From NCBI GenBank assembly GCA_003290165.1, contig QNQO01001169.1, positions 124,001 through 188,000 of the forward strand: a DNA stretch of 64,000 nucleotides, in the 5' to 3' direction. This DNA is from Berberis thunbergii (Eukaryota; Streptophyta; Magnoliopsida; Ranunculales; Berberidaceae). The position numbers were made by a program, and so were the translations under genes. Shown here one piece after another: positions 1 through 12,361 of the stretch. How positions within the stretch are numbered: position 1 is the stretch's first letter; each line of letters starts with the position of its first letter. The notes under the pieces are model-generated. The model searched no databases and was not told where the DNA came from. It saw only the letters and a program-made list of their open reading frames with translations.

Positions 1-222
1 ATGACTTGTTTAAGATGCAATTAAAAAAAATCAATTATTGGTTCTTCATCGAGATACGACTACTATTTCAGTTGGGTCTTAGATTTTTCTCGAGATGATA
101 TGTTTGAGATACGAAAGATTCAATCTCAGCCTTTGATTTCTCAGAAGCATTTAGTAATTTGCTTTGAAAATAGATGGTCAAGGCACATAGACCGATAGTC
201 TTAGGAAAAAATGCAATATAAA
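1..222. mobile_element. Right terminus of a MULE of the same family as 48840-52644 (cut by window start)
   Basis: This stretch aligns by eye with the right terminal inverted repeat of the Mutator-like element near 52370-52644. The shared order includes a run ending in tttcagttg, then ttctcgagatga, then tcagcctttgatttct, then aatttgctttgaaaa, and finally an aaaaatgcaa terminus around 205-222. The rest of this element lies outside the window. No ORF is present. Confidence 0.6.
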
Positions 223-1990
223 TTTATTATAGGAGTAAATACTAAATAGTAAAAACCATTTAATAACAAGGGGACAACATGCAAATGACCCAAAAATTTA
301 TAGGCGGTGATTTTATAGTTGGGATTTGGCGAATGCACGTATCAGCTCCCTATTTCAAACTTCACACATTTGTGCTCCTCTATTGTTTCCCCGTCTCCAT
401 TGTTTACATTACAACACACGAGACAGAGAGAGACCCAGTCTGCGAACTGAGTTCTCCTTCACCATCGCCGACTCATTTCCTTCCATTATTCCTTTCTCTC
501 TCTAATCCAATAAAGTAAAAACACCCAAACCCTAGACAGTGTTTGTTTTGAAATTGCAAATGTGTTTGGATGATCTTGCCTTGCCAACCACGCTGGAGCA
601 GAGCGCAGAGCAGCAAGATTAATGTTTGCATCCAAATTGATCGATCAAGAGGTGAGCTTCGTTTCGTTTTCTCACAAATGGGTTTTCTTTTCTTTGTTTT
701 AAGCTTATCAAAAAGGGTTTGGGTTTTGGGGCTGCAAGGGTAAGTTTAAGAACCAACGCTCTCTCTTCCTCACATATCCAATCGATTGAGCGAGCTTCAC
801 TCAGTTTCAGTGAATTCAATAGATGGAGAAGCAATTGAGATATGAGATCATCTAAGCGACTTCATTTAGTGTTTGCTTTAATCAATTTTGCTTGCTTCGT
901 GTTTGTTTCTTTCTTGTAATTTGCTTATTGTTTTGAAATTAATCTCAAGTTTAAGAGTCTTTCTGAATCTTGCAATGAAATCCATTGGGAATTTCAGTTA
1001 TGATTTCTTGGTGGAATTTCAAGATGCTCTTTCCATCATCTGCAGATGTCATTCTCCCCCACACTCCTTCCTATACTAAGTCTAAACTCTAAACCATTTC
1101 TATCTTACTTCCTGATTTACTGTATATAAATCTGAAATATAATATAATTTTACTAATTTCCAATTTCAGAGAAATACCTACATTGGTTAGGATGCTTGCT
1201 TCACAGCAAACCTAATAAAAATCAATACGCAATACAGGATCGAAGGGGAGAACAAATACCTTGATGGACGTTCTTGTTTAATCAGGAAAAAAGGTGAGTT
1301 TTTAAGTTTATGTCTAGGCTAATTCTTCTGGACAAAACTGTTTTCATGTGCTATGCATTAGTTTATGATACAAATGCCATGTCAAGTATGTTTTGGCCTG
1401 TAAATCTAATTTAAAGCCCCAAATGTGAATTTACATTTACCACGGAGAAAGGTAAATATATCGTAGGAGTAACTTTATTTACTTCTTATTTTTTCATTCT
1501 TATACTGCATTAACTTTGATGTTGATGTCTTAGAATAATTTATTTAATCCAAATAAACATTGTTTCTTGTTAATTTTAGACAGGCATATCATATGTACCA
1601 GTGTATGTAGAAATAATTTTGGAGCTAAAAATCCAACTAAGATTGGGCAATTACAATAGAGTACATGGCACAAATTTAAGAATGGTTTGGGAGTGGGGCA
1701 ATTTGTATACTATAAAGTGGATAACTATGTAGTTAAATCGGAAAGCAGTCGCAGCACGGTCCAGGACCGAATTACGATTAAGCAGAATTAATTGGTCAAA
1801 TTTTTCAAAGCATATATTTTTAAAATTTAATCATAGTCATAAATTAAAAAATAAATAATTAATCAAAATGGTGTAAATTTTATTATATAATTTTACTAAT
1901 TAATTATAGGCATATGTTACTTTACTAATTAATCAAATGAATTTAATTTTGCAGGTTGCAACACTTATATCACTACAAACAACCTAACTT
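223..1990 (+). other. No supported gene; possible orphan host-gene leader at about 380-1310
   Basis: Around 380-540 is a pyrimidine-rich stretch followed by an aaaccctag motif, which looks like a plant promoter or 5' leader. A short open segment near 611-651 ends at a good donor (GAG then gtgagc), and another donor-like ggtaag lies at 739. A further short open segment near 1170-1300 ends at an aaaggtgag. No continuous protein can be assembled and I recognise no domain. It could be the 5' end of a gene whose body is lost, or chance. Confidence 0.25.
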
Positions 1991-1994
1991 TCCA

Positions 1995-2150
1995 ACATAG
2001 CGATAAATCGGCGAGTCGATTGGGTCGATTTATCGGTGACTCGCCGATTAATCGATGACCGCTAAACCCCAACCGATTTCACCTAATTCAGTTCGGTCAA
2101 ACCTCGAATTGCGATTAATCGACAATTTTTAGCCGCATTAATAACTTAGG
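1995..2150. repeat. CGATT/AATCG-rich degenerate repeat
   Basis: The segment contains repeated cgattaatcg, tcggcgagtcgatt and ggtcgatttatcgg motifs in both orientations. It is more CpG-rich than its surroundings. It is probably the remnant of a transposon subterminal region; no terminal repeats or target duplication were found. Confidence 0.35.
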
Positions 2151-2225
2151 TGGATAGAGTTGACACTGAAACTATCTTGGAATGGAGGGAGACGACATTG
2201 TGATAGTTTGGACTTACCTTATATG

Positions 2226-2520
2226 ATATCCATATCTGTATTAAGCAGTATGGCACATGGTTCGGAATATCGTTATCTAAAAGATATATCGGTTCTTGAA
2301 CAATATATCAATATCATAGATATATCGGTCATTGTATAGATAAATTGAAGAAATGAAGGAAACAAATTTTTGGTCAAAAGTCATGGATTAGTTCAGATAT
2401 ATGGAAATTTCAGGGATATACTGGATGATTAAATACTTTTGTCCCGCATCTTCAATTTCAAAATATCTGTTTGGAAAAAGATATATTGGGATATATCAAA
2501 TATACCGTATTTTACAAAAA
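2226..2520. repeat. GATATATCG-type short-motif repeat
   Basis: Variants of gatatatcgg, atatatc and ccgtatt recur in both orientations over about 300 bp, as in subterminal regions of plant DNA transposons. No clear ends were identified. The following 2521-3032 is AT-rich with no gene seen. Confidence 0.35.
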
Positions 2521-3058
2521 AATAAATTGACTTTTAATCATTTATATTCAAATTTTATGAGTGTTATTGTTTCCCATAGTTTGTATGTAATGAATGCATA
2601 CATCAAAATGCTTAACTTGATTAGTTTAATCAAAACTTAAGTCGAAAACTAAAGATGTATTCAACATCAAAGTTGGTCAAACTAATAGTAATAATAACAA
2701 TAATATCTAAACCTTTTATATATCTTAATAATTAAAAACAACAAAATAGTTACAAAGCTAGTCTCGCAATTATAGAAAGGTAATAGTGCCTCTCATAATT
2801 ATTTGAAATCTTTTTATTTATTTATTTATAAAACTCAACATTAAAATCTATCCAACAACAAGGACAATATACTAGTTTTCCCAACAAAAAGTAATGAAGA
2901 AATAAATTGTCACTTCCGTAAATTACTCCAAATATTTCTCATCCCTAATTTTCCATTCTCATGCCACTCTTCTCCATCGCGCTCGTTGTTATCTAAGAAG
3001 TTAAAAAATATTTATAGATTAAATTAAATATCATTGGTCCACTATACATAACAATGAT

Positions 3059-3247
3059 ATTGACCCCAACTTAAACACCACTGTATTGGGTCTTCATTTG
3101 AGCCTTGGCGGTGTGGGGTTTTCCTACCTGGCTCGCTACCCTGCGAGGCTGCGCCTATCCCCTGAATAATGTGCCGCCTACACCTCCACCTCACCGAGTT
3201 CCAGCCGAACTGTCAGCGATACCACTTGTTAGGGCGTCGCGCACTCC
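3059..3247. other. GC-rich island flanked by 25-bp imperfect direct repeats
   Basis: The block is much more GC-rich than its neighbours. It sits between two near-identical copies of a sequence of about 25 bp (3033-3058 and 3248-3272, sharing ttggt-cactataca). This is the layout of an insertion with a long target duplication, but the contents match no family I recognise. The next stretch, 3273-4083, shows no gene. Confidence 0.35.
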
Positions 3248-4228
3248 TTGGTTCACTATACATAGCAACGATTTTTTTTTAAATTTAATTTATAAATATT
3301 TTGGGTCAATATGAGTATTTGATTTTTATTTTATATTGGCAAACATTATAAATCAACATAAAAGTTACTTTAATTGTAAAATAATGATTGTCAAATTTGT
3401 ATAACATCTCATACTTAAATGTTCTATAACTTTGAATTAGTCCATAACTATCAATTAAAATGTATGTTGAACCATTTATAGAGATCATAGAGTTAATCAT
3501 TATCACTAACAGATAAATAAATAATGTAAAATAAATGAATACAACATTTTTGTTGAGAGCAAGATGTACGTAGTAAAACTTGTAAGTGACGACCCACATT
3601 GCTTATGAGGATCATCACTCACATTCTTTGGAAAGTTCAACATGGTTTCTATGAGCCCACCAGCTATCACATGGTAAAGTAACTTCTTGATATATCGAGA
3701 TATTTTATACTCTGGTTTGACATTCTAGTATGGACATTTTTGTTTTCTCCTAGGCACCCTTTTGGCCTATTCTGCATGCTTAAATATGCAATTGTATCAG
3801 TGAAGAAAGATATACATATTTAAAAGTTTATGCAGCTGACTACTTTGAAAATAAAGTCATTCCACCATTCAAAACAAGTATCTTACTGTTGATAGTTCGA
3901 AGAAATAGACATAAATATCCCCATCAGGTGTATTCTATGCCAGTCACAGGAAGCAACAGTAGAAGGTAGTTTATTGACTGGCTTAACGGATGGGTATGGA
4001 GAACTTAGCCATGCTAGGAAAATAGGTGTGGAGTTTGTGGAAAGAAAGGAATAGCAGCAGAGTTTTTTAAGACAGGTCACAAGGATTCCTTTGAGCAGTC
4101 AACTAGTAAAAAGTGGGGCGTCTCTTTTCATGAAGGAGGTCATGAGGTGTAAGTCTTTTACTTCAAGTAATATTGTGTGGTGGATTGGGAAAGGAAATTC
4201 AAGTTTTTTTGCAAAAAATTGAAACTTA

Positions 4229-4510
4229 GTGGCAGTGTTTAAGAGGACAGGAGAATTAGTAGCTCAAGGAAAATGGCCTACAGTTAGGGAGGTGGGGAAT
4301 AGGGGTCTTGAAGTTGTTAATCCTGAATTTAGAGGATTGGCGAGGAGGCTGTTTAAAGATAGAATCTGGGGAAGGAATCTTTGTGATGACACTTGTGTTT
4401 GGCTTTCGGAGCCGAATGATTTTTTTAGTACACGTTCGGCCTATGAGATGCTCAAAGAAAAAGCCATAGGGAGTGGTCTTCATAAGAAAATATGGCAATT
4501 ATGTGGAAAC
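4229..4510 (+). pseudogene. LINE reverse transcriptase C-terminal zf-RVT segment
   Basis: The frame includes GNRGLEVVNPEFRG, RLFKDRIWG and DTCVWLSEPNDFFSTRSAYEML, the last being typical of the zf-RVT region of plant LINE polymerases (W x PxGxFSVKSAY-like). The residues upstream (about 4110-4220) fit the SSNIVWWIGKGNSSFF part of the same module but are cut by a stop. It is a fragment of a dead polymerase and cannot encode an active enzyme. Confidence 0.6.
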
Positions 4511-4983
4511 TTTTGCAAAGGGGTGTTCCTGTAGATGGGGAACTTTATAGGTGTTGTTTTAGTTTTGTAAATGCAGGTGTTGTGTGCTTCCAAAGACTGA
4601 ATCCTTAAAACACTTATTTTTAAGGCAAACTTGCTATAAATATTTGGAAACATTTTGAAGGTATTTTTGACATTCATATCAGAAGACCAGTAGAGATCAC
4701 CACGGTGTTGTCGGTTTGGTTTCGTAGAGCTACTTCTTCTACTCAAGTAGGTATGCTTTTCCTTCTTACCCATTTTCATTTGGGAAATTTAGAAACAAAG
4801 ATGCAAGTGCGTTTATGAAAATGGGTATTTGAATCATATATTTGGGATTTTGAATATAAGGTGGTGTTTGAGTTTGGCTAATTCCTTGGTTAATCCGAAG
4901 CATAGTTGTTCTAATAAAGCCCCTTTGGAAAGGCTAGGGCTTCCAGTCACCCCGGTGGTGAAAAAGGAAGTTCGGATTGTTTA

Positions 4984-5400
4984 TTGGCTTTTTCCTCCTC
5001 CCAGCTTTGCTTTGTTGCTCTTAACATGGATGTGTCTTTAAGGAATAACAAGGCAACTGGTGGGGTGATTAATAGGAATACAAACGGAGTATGTATGGAG
5101 GCGCAACAATTGGTATTTGATGATGGCACGAATAATAGAGCTGAGACGCTTGCTTTATTAGAGGGATTGCGTTTATGCCTTAGAATGGGGTTTCAAAAAG
5201 TTATCGTTCAAACGGACTCGGACATAGTGCGTGGTTGGTTTCACGAGGTCTATAAGGTTCCTTGGGTACTTGGAAAATATTTGGAGGAACATCAAGAGCT
5301 TGGCAAATCAGTTGGAAGTCCATTGTAAGCATATTTATAGGGAAGCGAATGCGATAGCTGGTAGGGCTCAAAGGGAAGGATTGACAAGAGTCTTTGGAGC
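4984..5400 (+). pseudogene. LINE RNase H domain (RVT_3-like), frameshifted
   Basis: The translation shows the acidic positions of plant LINE-associated RNase H: an N-terminal D in NMDVSLRNN, an E in NNRAETLALLEGLRL, and a D in VIVQTDSDIV. After about 5325 the frame shifts. The C-terminal HCKHIYREANAIAGRAQ motif, which usually carries the distal H/N residues, continues in another frame to about 5400. This is the 3' module of the family B LINE and is non-functional as it stands. Confidence 0.65.
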
Positions 5401-5579
5401 ACAAAATTTCCCAGGTAGAACTGGGGGTTTAGTCGAGTTGGATAGATGTCATACTGCGTATATTCGTCATGGATAATTGTGCTTTTGTGGATGCGGGCGC
5501 TGTTCTTTGTGTGGCTGGCAATTGGATTGACGAAGTTGAGGTGATAAGGTTAGGAGACCAGCTGCGAAATGAGAATGGT

Positions 5580-5830
5580 GCTGGCTGAAATGGCGTTGCC
5601 TCAAAACAGTCTTCTGCTGATGCTGCTGCTTGCTGTGGTGCGGTGCGCTGCTGCTTGCTGTGACGCTGGTTGTTACTTGCTGTGATACTGTGCTGATGCT
5701 GCTTGCTGGTGCTGCTGCTGGCTGTGTCACTGGTTGCTGTGATGCTGGCAGGTGCTCTGCTGCTGTGAGCTGCTGCTTGCTGTGACACTGGTTCTTGGAA
5801 GCAAGTCTTGCCCAGGAACATAGCTCCATA
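5580..5830. repeat. GCTG/GCTT low-complexity repeat
   Basis: Imperfect gctgctgcttgctgtg units recur for about 250 bp inside the LINE remnant. Long open frames on the minus strand here are Ser/Gln/His-rich by-products of the repeat and are not called as genes. Confidence 0.6.
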
Positions 5831-5879
5831 TGGAGTGTTTGGCAGCTACATTGGATGGAGGTTGATTGTTTGTGTTCTA

Positions 5880-6130
5880 AGTTCTTTCATTTGAGTGAGT
5901 TTATTTGAGTTAGGCCTTTCCTCTTGAGTTTTCTTGAGTTAGGCTTGGTTCTCTTGAGAAAACCTTTTCTCTTGAGAAAGGCCTTGTTAGCAAGACCTTG
6001 TTAGCAAGACCTTTCTCTTGAGAAGGCATTTTTCTTTCTTGAGTAAGACCTTTTCTTTTGAGGAAACCTCTTCTTTTGAGAAAGTCTTTATTTCTTGAGT
6101 GGATCTTGGTTTTTAGCCTTTGTTTTGATT
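5880..6130. repeat. CTTGAG short tandem-like repeat
   Basis: The motif ctcttgagaaa / cttgagttagg recurs about a dozen times in 250 bp, with one exact duplication of ccttgttagcaaga. It lies between the RNase H segment and the LINE 3' end. 6258-6767 holds no gene that I can see. Confidence 0.55.
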
Positions 6131-6767
6131 TTTGTTTCTGCATTCTTATTTCGGGTAAAGTCGTAATGTACCCTCGACAAGGTGTACAACGGGTTTTATT
6201 ATGTTAATAAAGGTCTGACATCCCTCCTCCCCTCTAGAGGTTAATTAAAAAAAAAAAGTGAATGTGTGGAGCAATTTTTTCTAGGCATTAAAATTTCTCA
6301 TATGGATGTGGGAATATGCGGCCGATGTGATTAGGGGTTTGAGTATGGACAATTTTATGTTGAACTAGGAATATCTTATTATATTTGTTTATGTAACTTT
6401 CAAATGTATTCTATGGTGAACCCAACCATCACTATATTGACAACAATCAAGCATTCTGGTGGGCTTATATTGCGTTGTCGTCCTTACGTTTAATCTATGT
6501 TTTGCATGTGCTCTCCGTGTGTGTGACCTACTGTTAATTTCTATGTTGTTTCAATTTTAAGATGCACTGAGGAGATGCACACAAAATGTACTCCAATAGA
6601 CGAGAATTCACATTGGTAGAGTGTTCTGTGAATGGTGATGAGTTGGAGGGTGGAACTTGGATCCTCTATTTGAAGAGGATTGAGAATTTCGGGTAGTAAG
6701 ATTAACAGAAACCGAATCATACTGTGAGAATTGGTTTCGATGTTTGATAACAAAACTGAGGTGCAAG

Positions 6768-8960
6768 TGTCACGACCCGATTTTTAAACAACATAAATTA
6801 ATAGATTGTCAAAAAATCAAGGCACGACGGGAACAATTTAAATGGTACACTCATGAAGCAAAAAAAAAAAACTTAAAAAACTTAAAAAAATTTCCTCTAA
6901 AAAATGAGGTCCACAATTATTAAGCCACAAAATAAGTCATAAAAAGAATTACATAAATCAATTCCCAAATAAATCTTTGACTCAAAATTTGAGCATTTAT
7001 AATTAATCCCTACATCTGATTACCTAGGAAAAATAATAAAATAAAGGTTTAACAAAATATGTCAAATTCTCAGCTATCGCCACGCAGGTGGAACCACCTT
7101 TACGCGCCAACTAACCCTGGTAAGTCTCTGGGGCTACGCTCATTAAGAACTTACCCAAATTTGTAAAACAATATAAAATTCGGGTTAGTATGTTAATACT
7201 AGTGTGAACAAACTTTCAAATTAAGATACAACTACACAGTTAAATATCATTTAAATAATATGCATTTCACCTTAAGGAAGACAAGTAGTTCTCATTCGAG
7301 GATCGAATGAGCTGTTAGTTTTTTTCTTAAAGGCTATCTTAATACATGCTAAAATAATCCATACACATTTTCATGTTATGATCAATTCAGGGTTTTTCTT
7401 TATTTTCCTAGTTTTTAGCTTCTTTTTCACAATCGCACTCTCCTCCTGTGCCGAACACACCTCATTCGAGTGTGTCTCCCTTGCCATCGAAGTCACTCGG
7501 AGCGTACATGACTCAAGTGGAGTGTCACATCGAGTGTCATGTCATCTCACCCGAAGTTCGATACCTGACAAGTATTTCCTAAATACTACACGTACTTCCG
7601 AACTCACATGGAATGACATACCGATATGCAAGCAAGTCTGTCTACAAAAATTTTCCTTTTTAAATTTTTTTTTTTCGGAGAGCATTACTATGTGATTATC
7701 TTATAGATCTAAGTTTAATACATATATGCTTCCACATTAGCAATCAATATATAAAAAGGACAACGTTGACTAACTATATATGTACATCCCATTTGCCAGT
7801 ACCTCGGTTTCCATGCTGATGGAAGATCTTCCTACTCCGATCATTCAAAATAGAATTCAAAGTATACTGACAGCTACTATTTGACCACATACGTTATTGA
7901 TTGATGCAAATAGTCTATGGATTTAATAGGATTTTCAATGATTAGTCACCTGATAAAATCATAATATACACTCATAATATTGCTACAACATTTGAAGATG
8001 GACTAACACTCGTGTGGGTATTAAAATAAAACCCTCATGTATAGTAGTACAAAGTACTGCAACACTGCATCATCTAAAACTTGATGCGTTGACAAACACA
8101 AATAAACATCCCACTATTGATTGCAATAAAACCAAAAAGTCCCCTTCCTTGACACTTTGTCTAGGCAATATAAACTGTTTTTTTTCCTCTTTTTCGTCCT
8201 CACTTTTTTTCTTCTTCTCTAATCATTGCTATTTCTTTGGATGATGTGACAAAATTGGTTTAATTTGATATGCCAAGTTTATCGTAAAGTAGCATTCATT
8301 CCAAAAGCATACAGTAGTCATTCAAACCATCTAAGGCATTTCAAAGTAGAATAGACATCATCCCTTATTATAACAGTGTGTTTCCACACACTCCAAAAGT
8401 CTTCAACTTGAGATTTAGTATCTCATTGTTCTGGCAATCCCAAACAGATGTTGAATCCTTTAACCAACACAATTAAATAAATCTTAATCATCATATATAA
8501 ACAGTTATATAAGGCTTTTAAGAAATACAACACAATTTTATACTAAAACAGATCAAGCAATCAAAATATAGAGATATTTAGAGTTTCACTCACCGTTTTG
8601 CAAAAAAAAATAATACCAAAGTTAAATCAAAACTCGTTTCCTCTATCGCCTCCATTTTTTTCTATGTAGGTTTTTTTTAAATTTATTTTTTATTTTTCTT
8701 CTTCTGTGCGTGTATCAAAGAGAGAAGGAGGCTAGGTTTCTTGTAAGTAAGTTTTTAAGTAGGGTTTTACTAGCTTTAGCTAAACACAACCACCACTTCT
8801 CTGTACCCACCACCAATCTAAACCCAGGTCTCAAAATAATATCCTAAGGTATTTACATATTTGTAAATATTACTAATGAATAAATATTACCTATAAGTAA
8901 CTATTACTAATTACTAAGATAATAATCTTATATTAGCAAGTAATTAGGTAGGGTATTACA
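6768..8960. mobile_element. Candidate solo LTR (TGTCACGACCCGA ... GGGTATTACA)
   Basis: The block begins TGTCACGACCCGA and ends TATTACA, resembling a common plant gypsy-type LTR pattern, and is about 2.2 kb long. No primer-binding site follows the right end and no internal coding region is present, so a solo LTR is the simplest reading. The flanking pentamers are gcaag and ataag, which agree at only three of five positions, so the target duplication is weak. The open frame at 7378-7695 inside it has no recognisable domain and is not called. Confidence 0.4.
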
Positions 8961-9025
8961 ATAAGTCTCTAAAAATTTTGTAGGTCAGGGATTGAACGTT
9001 GAAAGTTTGTTTATGGAATTGGTTC

Positions 9026-11893
9026 TGAATATTGTGATGCTATAATTGACATTTGTACTGGTTATGGGAATGAGCGATGAAATGACCCGATAGTGATGGT
9101 TGATTATGCAAATGTATAAAAACTAGTTGGAAAAACTTATATGGTGGTGCGATGCAGACGCCTTTTAAAAGAGTTTGTGTACTTCGGGTTCTTCAATCTT
9201 CTGCCATTATCGTTCATTTCCATGTTTTGAGGGTTATAAAATTGATTCACTTGATGCTAGGAGGGTTGAATGTTCAGGTGCTGCACTTGACGTTGTACTG
9301 GTTATGAGAATGAATGATGAAATGATGTGATAGTGCTAATTGCTTTTGCAAATGAATAAAAAATAGTTAGAAAGCTCATATTGTGTTGATATATCCACGC
9401 TTTTGAAAAGAATTTGGGTATTTCAATGTATTCAATCTTCTGCAACATCTCATTTCCGTGCGAGGAGGGTTTTAAAATTGATCGACTTGATGCTAGGAGC
9501 ATTTTGAATGTTATGTTGCTACCATTGACCCTTGCATCGGTTATAGGAAGAATGAATGATGAAATGACCCGATAGTTCTGGTTGCAATTGCGAATGTATA
9601 AAAACTAGCTGGAAAAGCTCACAGTGTCGTGACATATCTATGCTTTTGAAAGGAATTTGATTTTTTCAATTTATTTAATCTTCTGCAATCGTTCATTTCC
9701 ATGCGATGAGGGTTTTGAAATTGCTCGACAACATGCTAGGAGAGCTGTGAATGTTGTTATAGTGCTTCATTTCACCCTTGTACTATTACTAATAGTTTTG
9801 GGAATGAACGATGAAATGACTCAATAGTGCTAGTTGCTTATGCAAATAAAAATTAGTGGGAAAAGCTCATAGTACTGAAAAATCAATGCTTTGTAATAGA
9901 ATTGCGGTATATCGATTTCTTCAATCCTTAGTTCCATGCTATTAGGGTCGTGAATGTTATAGTGCTACAATTGAAATGGCTTGAGAGCACGGATTGCTTA
10001 TGCAAATGAATTATAACTAGTTTGAAAATCCTATATTATGGTGAAATATCCACGCTTTTTCAAGAAATTCAGGTATTTCAATTTATTCAATGTTATACAA
10101 TTGTTCATTTCTATGCTAAGAGGGTTTTGAAATTGTTTGACTTGATGATATGTGGGTCATGAATGTTATGGTGCTAAAATTGACCCTTGTAGTTGTTATG
10201 GGAATGAATGTCCCAATAGTGCTTGTTGCTTATGTAGATGAATAAAAGTTAATTGGAAAGCTTCATATTGTGGTGAAATATCATTTTTTAAAGGAATTTT
10301 GGTATTTCAATTTATTCAATCTTATGTAAACGTTTCTGCAATTGTTCATTTCCATACAAGGGGGGTTTTGAAATTGATCGAATTGATAATAGAATTGTTG
10401 TGCATGTTATCATGCTACAAAATTACTATTAGTACTAATTATTGTATTACTAATAATACTAGTTATGGGACTGAACGATGAAATGACTTGATAGTGCGAA
10501 TTGCTTATGCGAATGAAGAAAACAAGTTTGGAAAGCCTTTATTGTGGTGAAATATCCATAATTTTTAAAGGAATTCAGGTATTTTGATTTATTCAGTGCT
10601 ATGCAATCTTCCTTTCCATGCTAAGAGGGTTTTGAAAATTTTCGACTTGATATGTGGGATGTGAATGTTATGGTGTTACAATTGACACTTGTAGTGGTTA
10701 TGGGAATGAACGATCAAATGTCTTGATGGTGATGGTGCTTGTTGCGTTTGCAAATGAATAAAAACTAGTTGGAAAAAACCCATATTGTGGTGAAATATCC
10801 ATGATTTTTAAAGGAATTCGGGTATTTCAATTTATTAAATCTCTTGCAATCGTTCATTTCCATGCGAGGGTTTTAAAATTGATCGATTTGATGTTAGGAG
10901 GATTGTGAATATTATGGTGCTACCATTGACCCTTACATTGGTTATGAGAATGAACGATGAAATGACTAGATAGTGCTGGTTATTTATGTGATTGTATAAA
11001 AACTAGTTGGGAAAACTCTTATTGTGGTCTACGCTTTTGAATTGAATTCCTTTGTTTCGATTTATTCAATCTTCTGTAGTCGTTCATTTCCACACGAGTG
11101 AAGTGAGGTTTTGAAATTGATCTACTTGATGCTAGGAGGGTTGTGAATGTTATTATGCTATAGATGACCTTTGTCATGGTTATGGGAATGAACGATGAGA
11201 TGACCCGAATCCGATAGTGTGCACTGCTTATGCAAATGAATAAAAACTAGTTGAAAAAACTCATTGTGGTGAAATATCCATGTTTTTAATGGATTTTAGG
11301 TATTTTGATCTATTCAATTTTCTGCAATAATTCATTTTCATGTGATGAGGGTTTCGAAATTGGTCGAGGGATGTTAGGAGGGTTGTGAATGTTATAGTGC
11401 TACAATTGACCCTTGCATTGGTTATGGGAATGAACAATGATATGACCTGATAGCACATGCGAATGTGGTGGTGCAAAGCCTACGTTTTTAAAGGAGTTTG
11501 TGTACTTCATCTTCTGCCATCATCGTTCATTTCTATGCTAGGAGGGTTTTGAAATTTATCGATTTTTTATTGGGATAGAGTTAACCCTTGCATTGATTAA
11601 GAGAATGAACAATGAAATGACCTCGTAATGCTCATTGCTTGTGCAAATGAATAAATAGTTGGAAACACTCATATTGTTGTAAAATATTCGAGCATGTTAA
11701 TTAAATTATGGCATATCGGTTTCTTCTATCTTCTACATCATTGATCATTTCTATGCTACAAGGGTTTTGAAATTGATTGACTTGATCCAAGATGTGTTGT
11801 GAATGTTATAGTTGTACAATAACTATAATTGAATCTTGTACTGCTAGTAATGGGAATGAATGATAAAATGGCCCCATGATGGTTGTTACTTAG
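9026..11893 (+). repeat. Tandem array of about twelve 240-bp units
   Basis: The landmark ggttatgggaatgaa followed by gatgaaatga recurs near 9060, 9300, 9538, 9793, 10195, 10460, 10696, 10940, 11178, 11418, 11595 and 11848. Most intervals are 238-244 bp. Each unit also carries aaaactagttggaaaa, then gtggtgaaatatcca, then tcgttcatttccatg and gatgctaggagggttgtgaatgtta. A few units are truncated. Divergence between units is substantial, so the array is old. No long ORF persists through the repeat. Confidence 0.85.
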
Positions 11894-12361
11894 CCACATT
11901 GCTATTGCTATATTTGGTCTTAGCCACATTGGGATCTGAACAAGAGGATAAAGCCTGACTCTGAGCAAGCCACATTGGGATCTGAAGAAGCGGATGAAAC
12001 CTCTGAGCAAGCTAAGACCATGGTGCTCAAGGGACTTGATGACAAGTTCTCCACTCTTGCTAAGATCATAACGGCCGATATTCTGTAGGGACATGATAAA
12101 ATTGATGCAAAGCAGGAAGCAAACAACAGTCGTGAAGTGGAATTAGTCAAACCCTTTTTTTGTGCGTGTGTTGTGGTTCTATATTGAGATGAAACAAATC
12201 AAATCTTGCTGTTATATGATGAAACCTTGTTACGTCAGTTCATATGGACAACTGGTATTTTGTGGTTTCGATACCGTAGTGTAATTGATTTAATTTGTAA
12301 TACTATTTAGAGATAACTATACCTGTCTGCTATCTTCTCTGACTTGATACTTGTGATGTCC

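Larger units (their letters stand above)
4084..6257 (+). mobile_element. Degraded LINE with zf-RVT and RNase H domains (family B), 3' end included
   Basis: Fragments of a plant non-LTR retrotransposon polymerase lie in order. A zf-RVT-like segment (about 4110-4510) is followed by an RNase H domain (about 4984-5400), a low-complexity stretch, and a 3' end. The 3' end (about 6155-6257) reads gggtaaagtcgtaatgtaccc, then ataaaggtctgacatccc, then agaggttaatt plus an A-run. The same 3' end recurs at 21785-22006, which defines the family. The 5' two thirds of the element (endonuclease and most of the RT) were not found, and the coding parts are frameshifted. Confidence 0.65.

Noticed and set aside
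5429..5829. Minus-strand open frames of 120-130 codons, rich in Ser, Gln, Thr and Ala
   Set aside because: They are translations of the GCTG/GCTT low-complexity repeat inside a LINE remnant; two overlapping frames are open at once and there is no domain.
7378..7695. Small secreted protein (105 codons with a hydrophobic start)
   Set aside because: It lies inside a candidate LTR, has no supporting splice or family evidence, and the hydrophobic start comes from a T-rich run.
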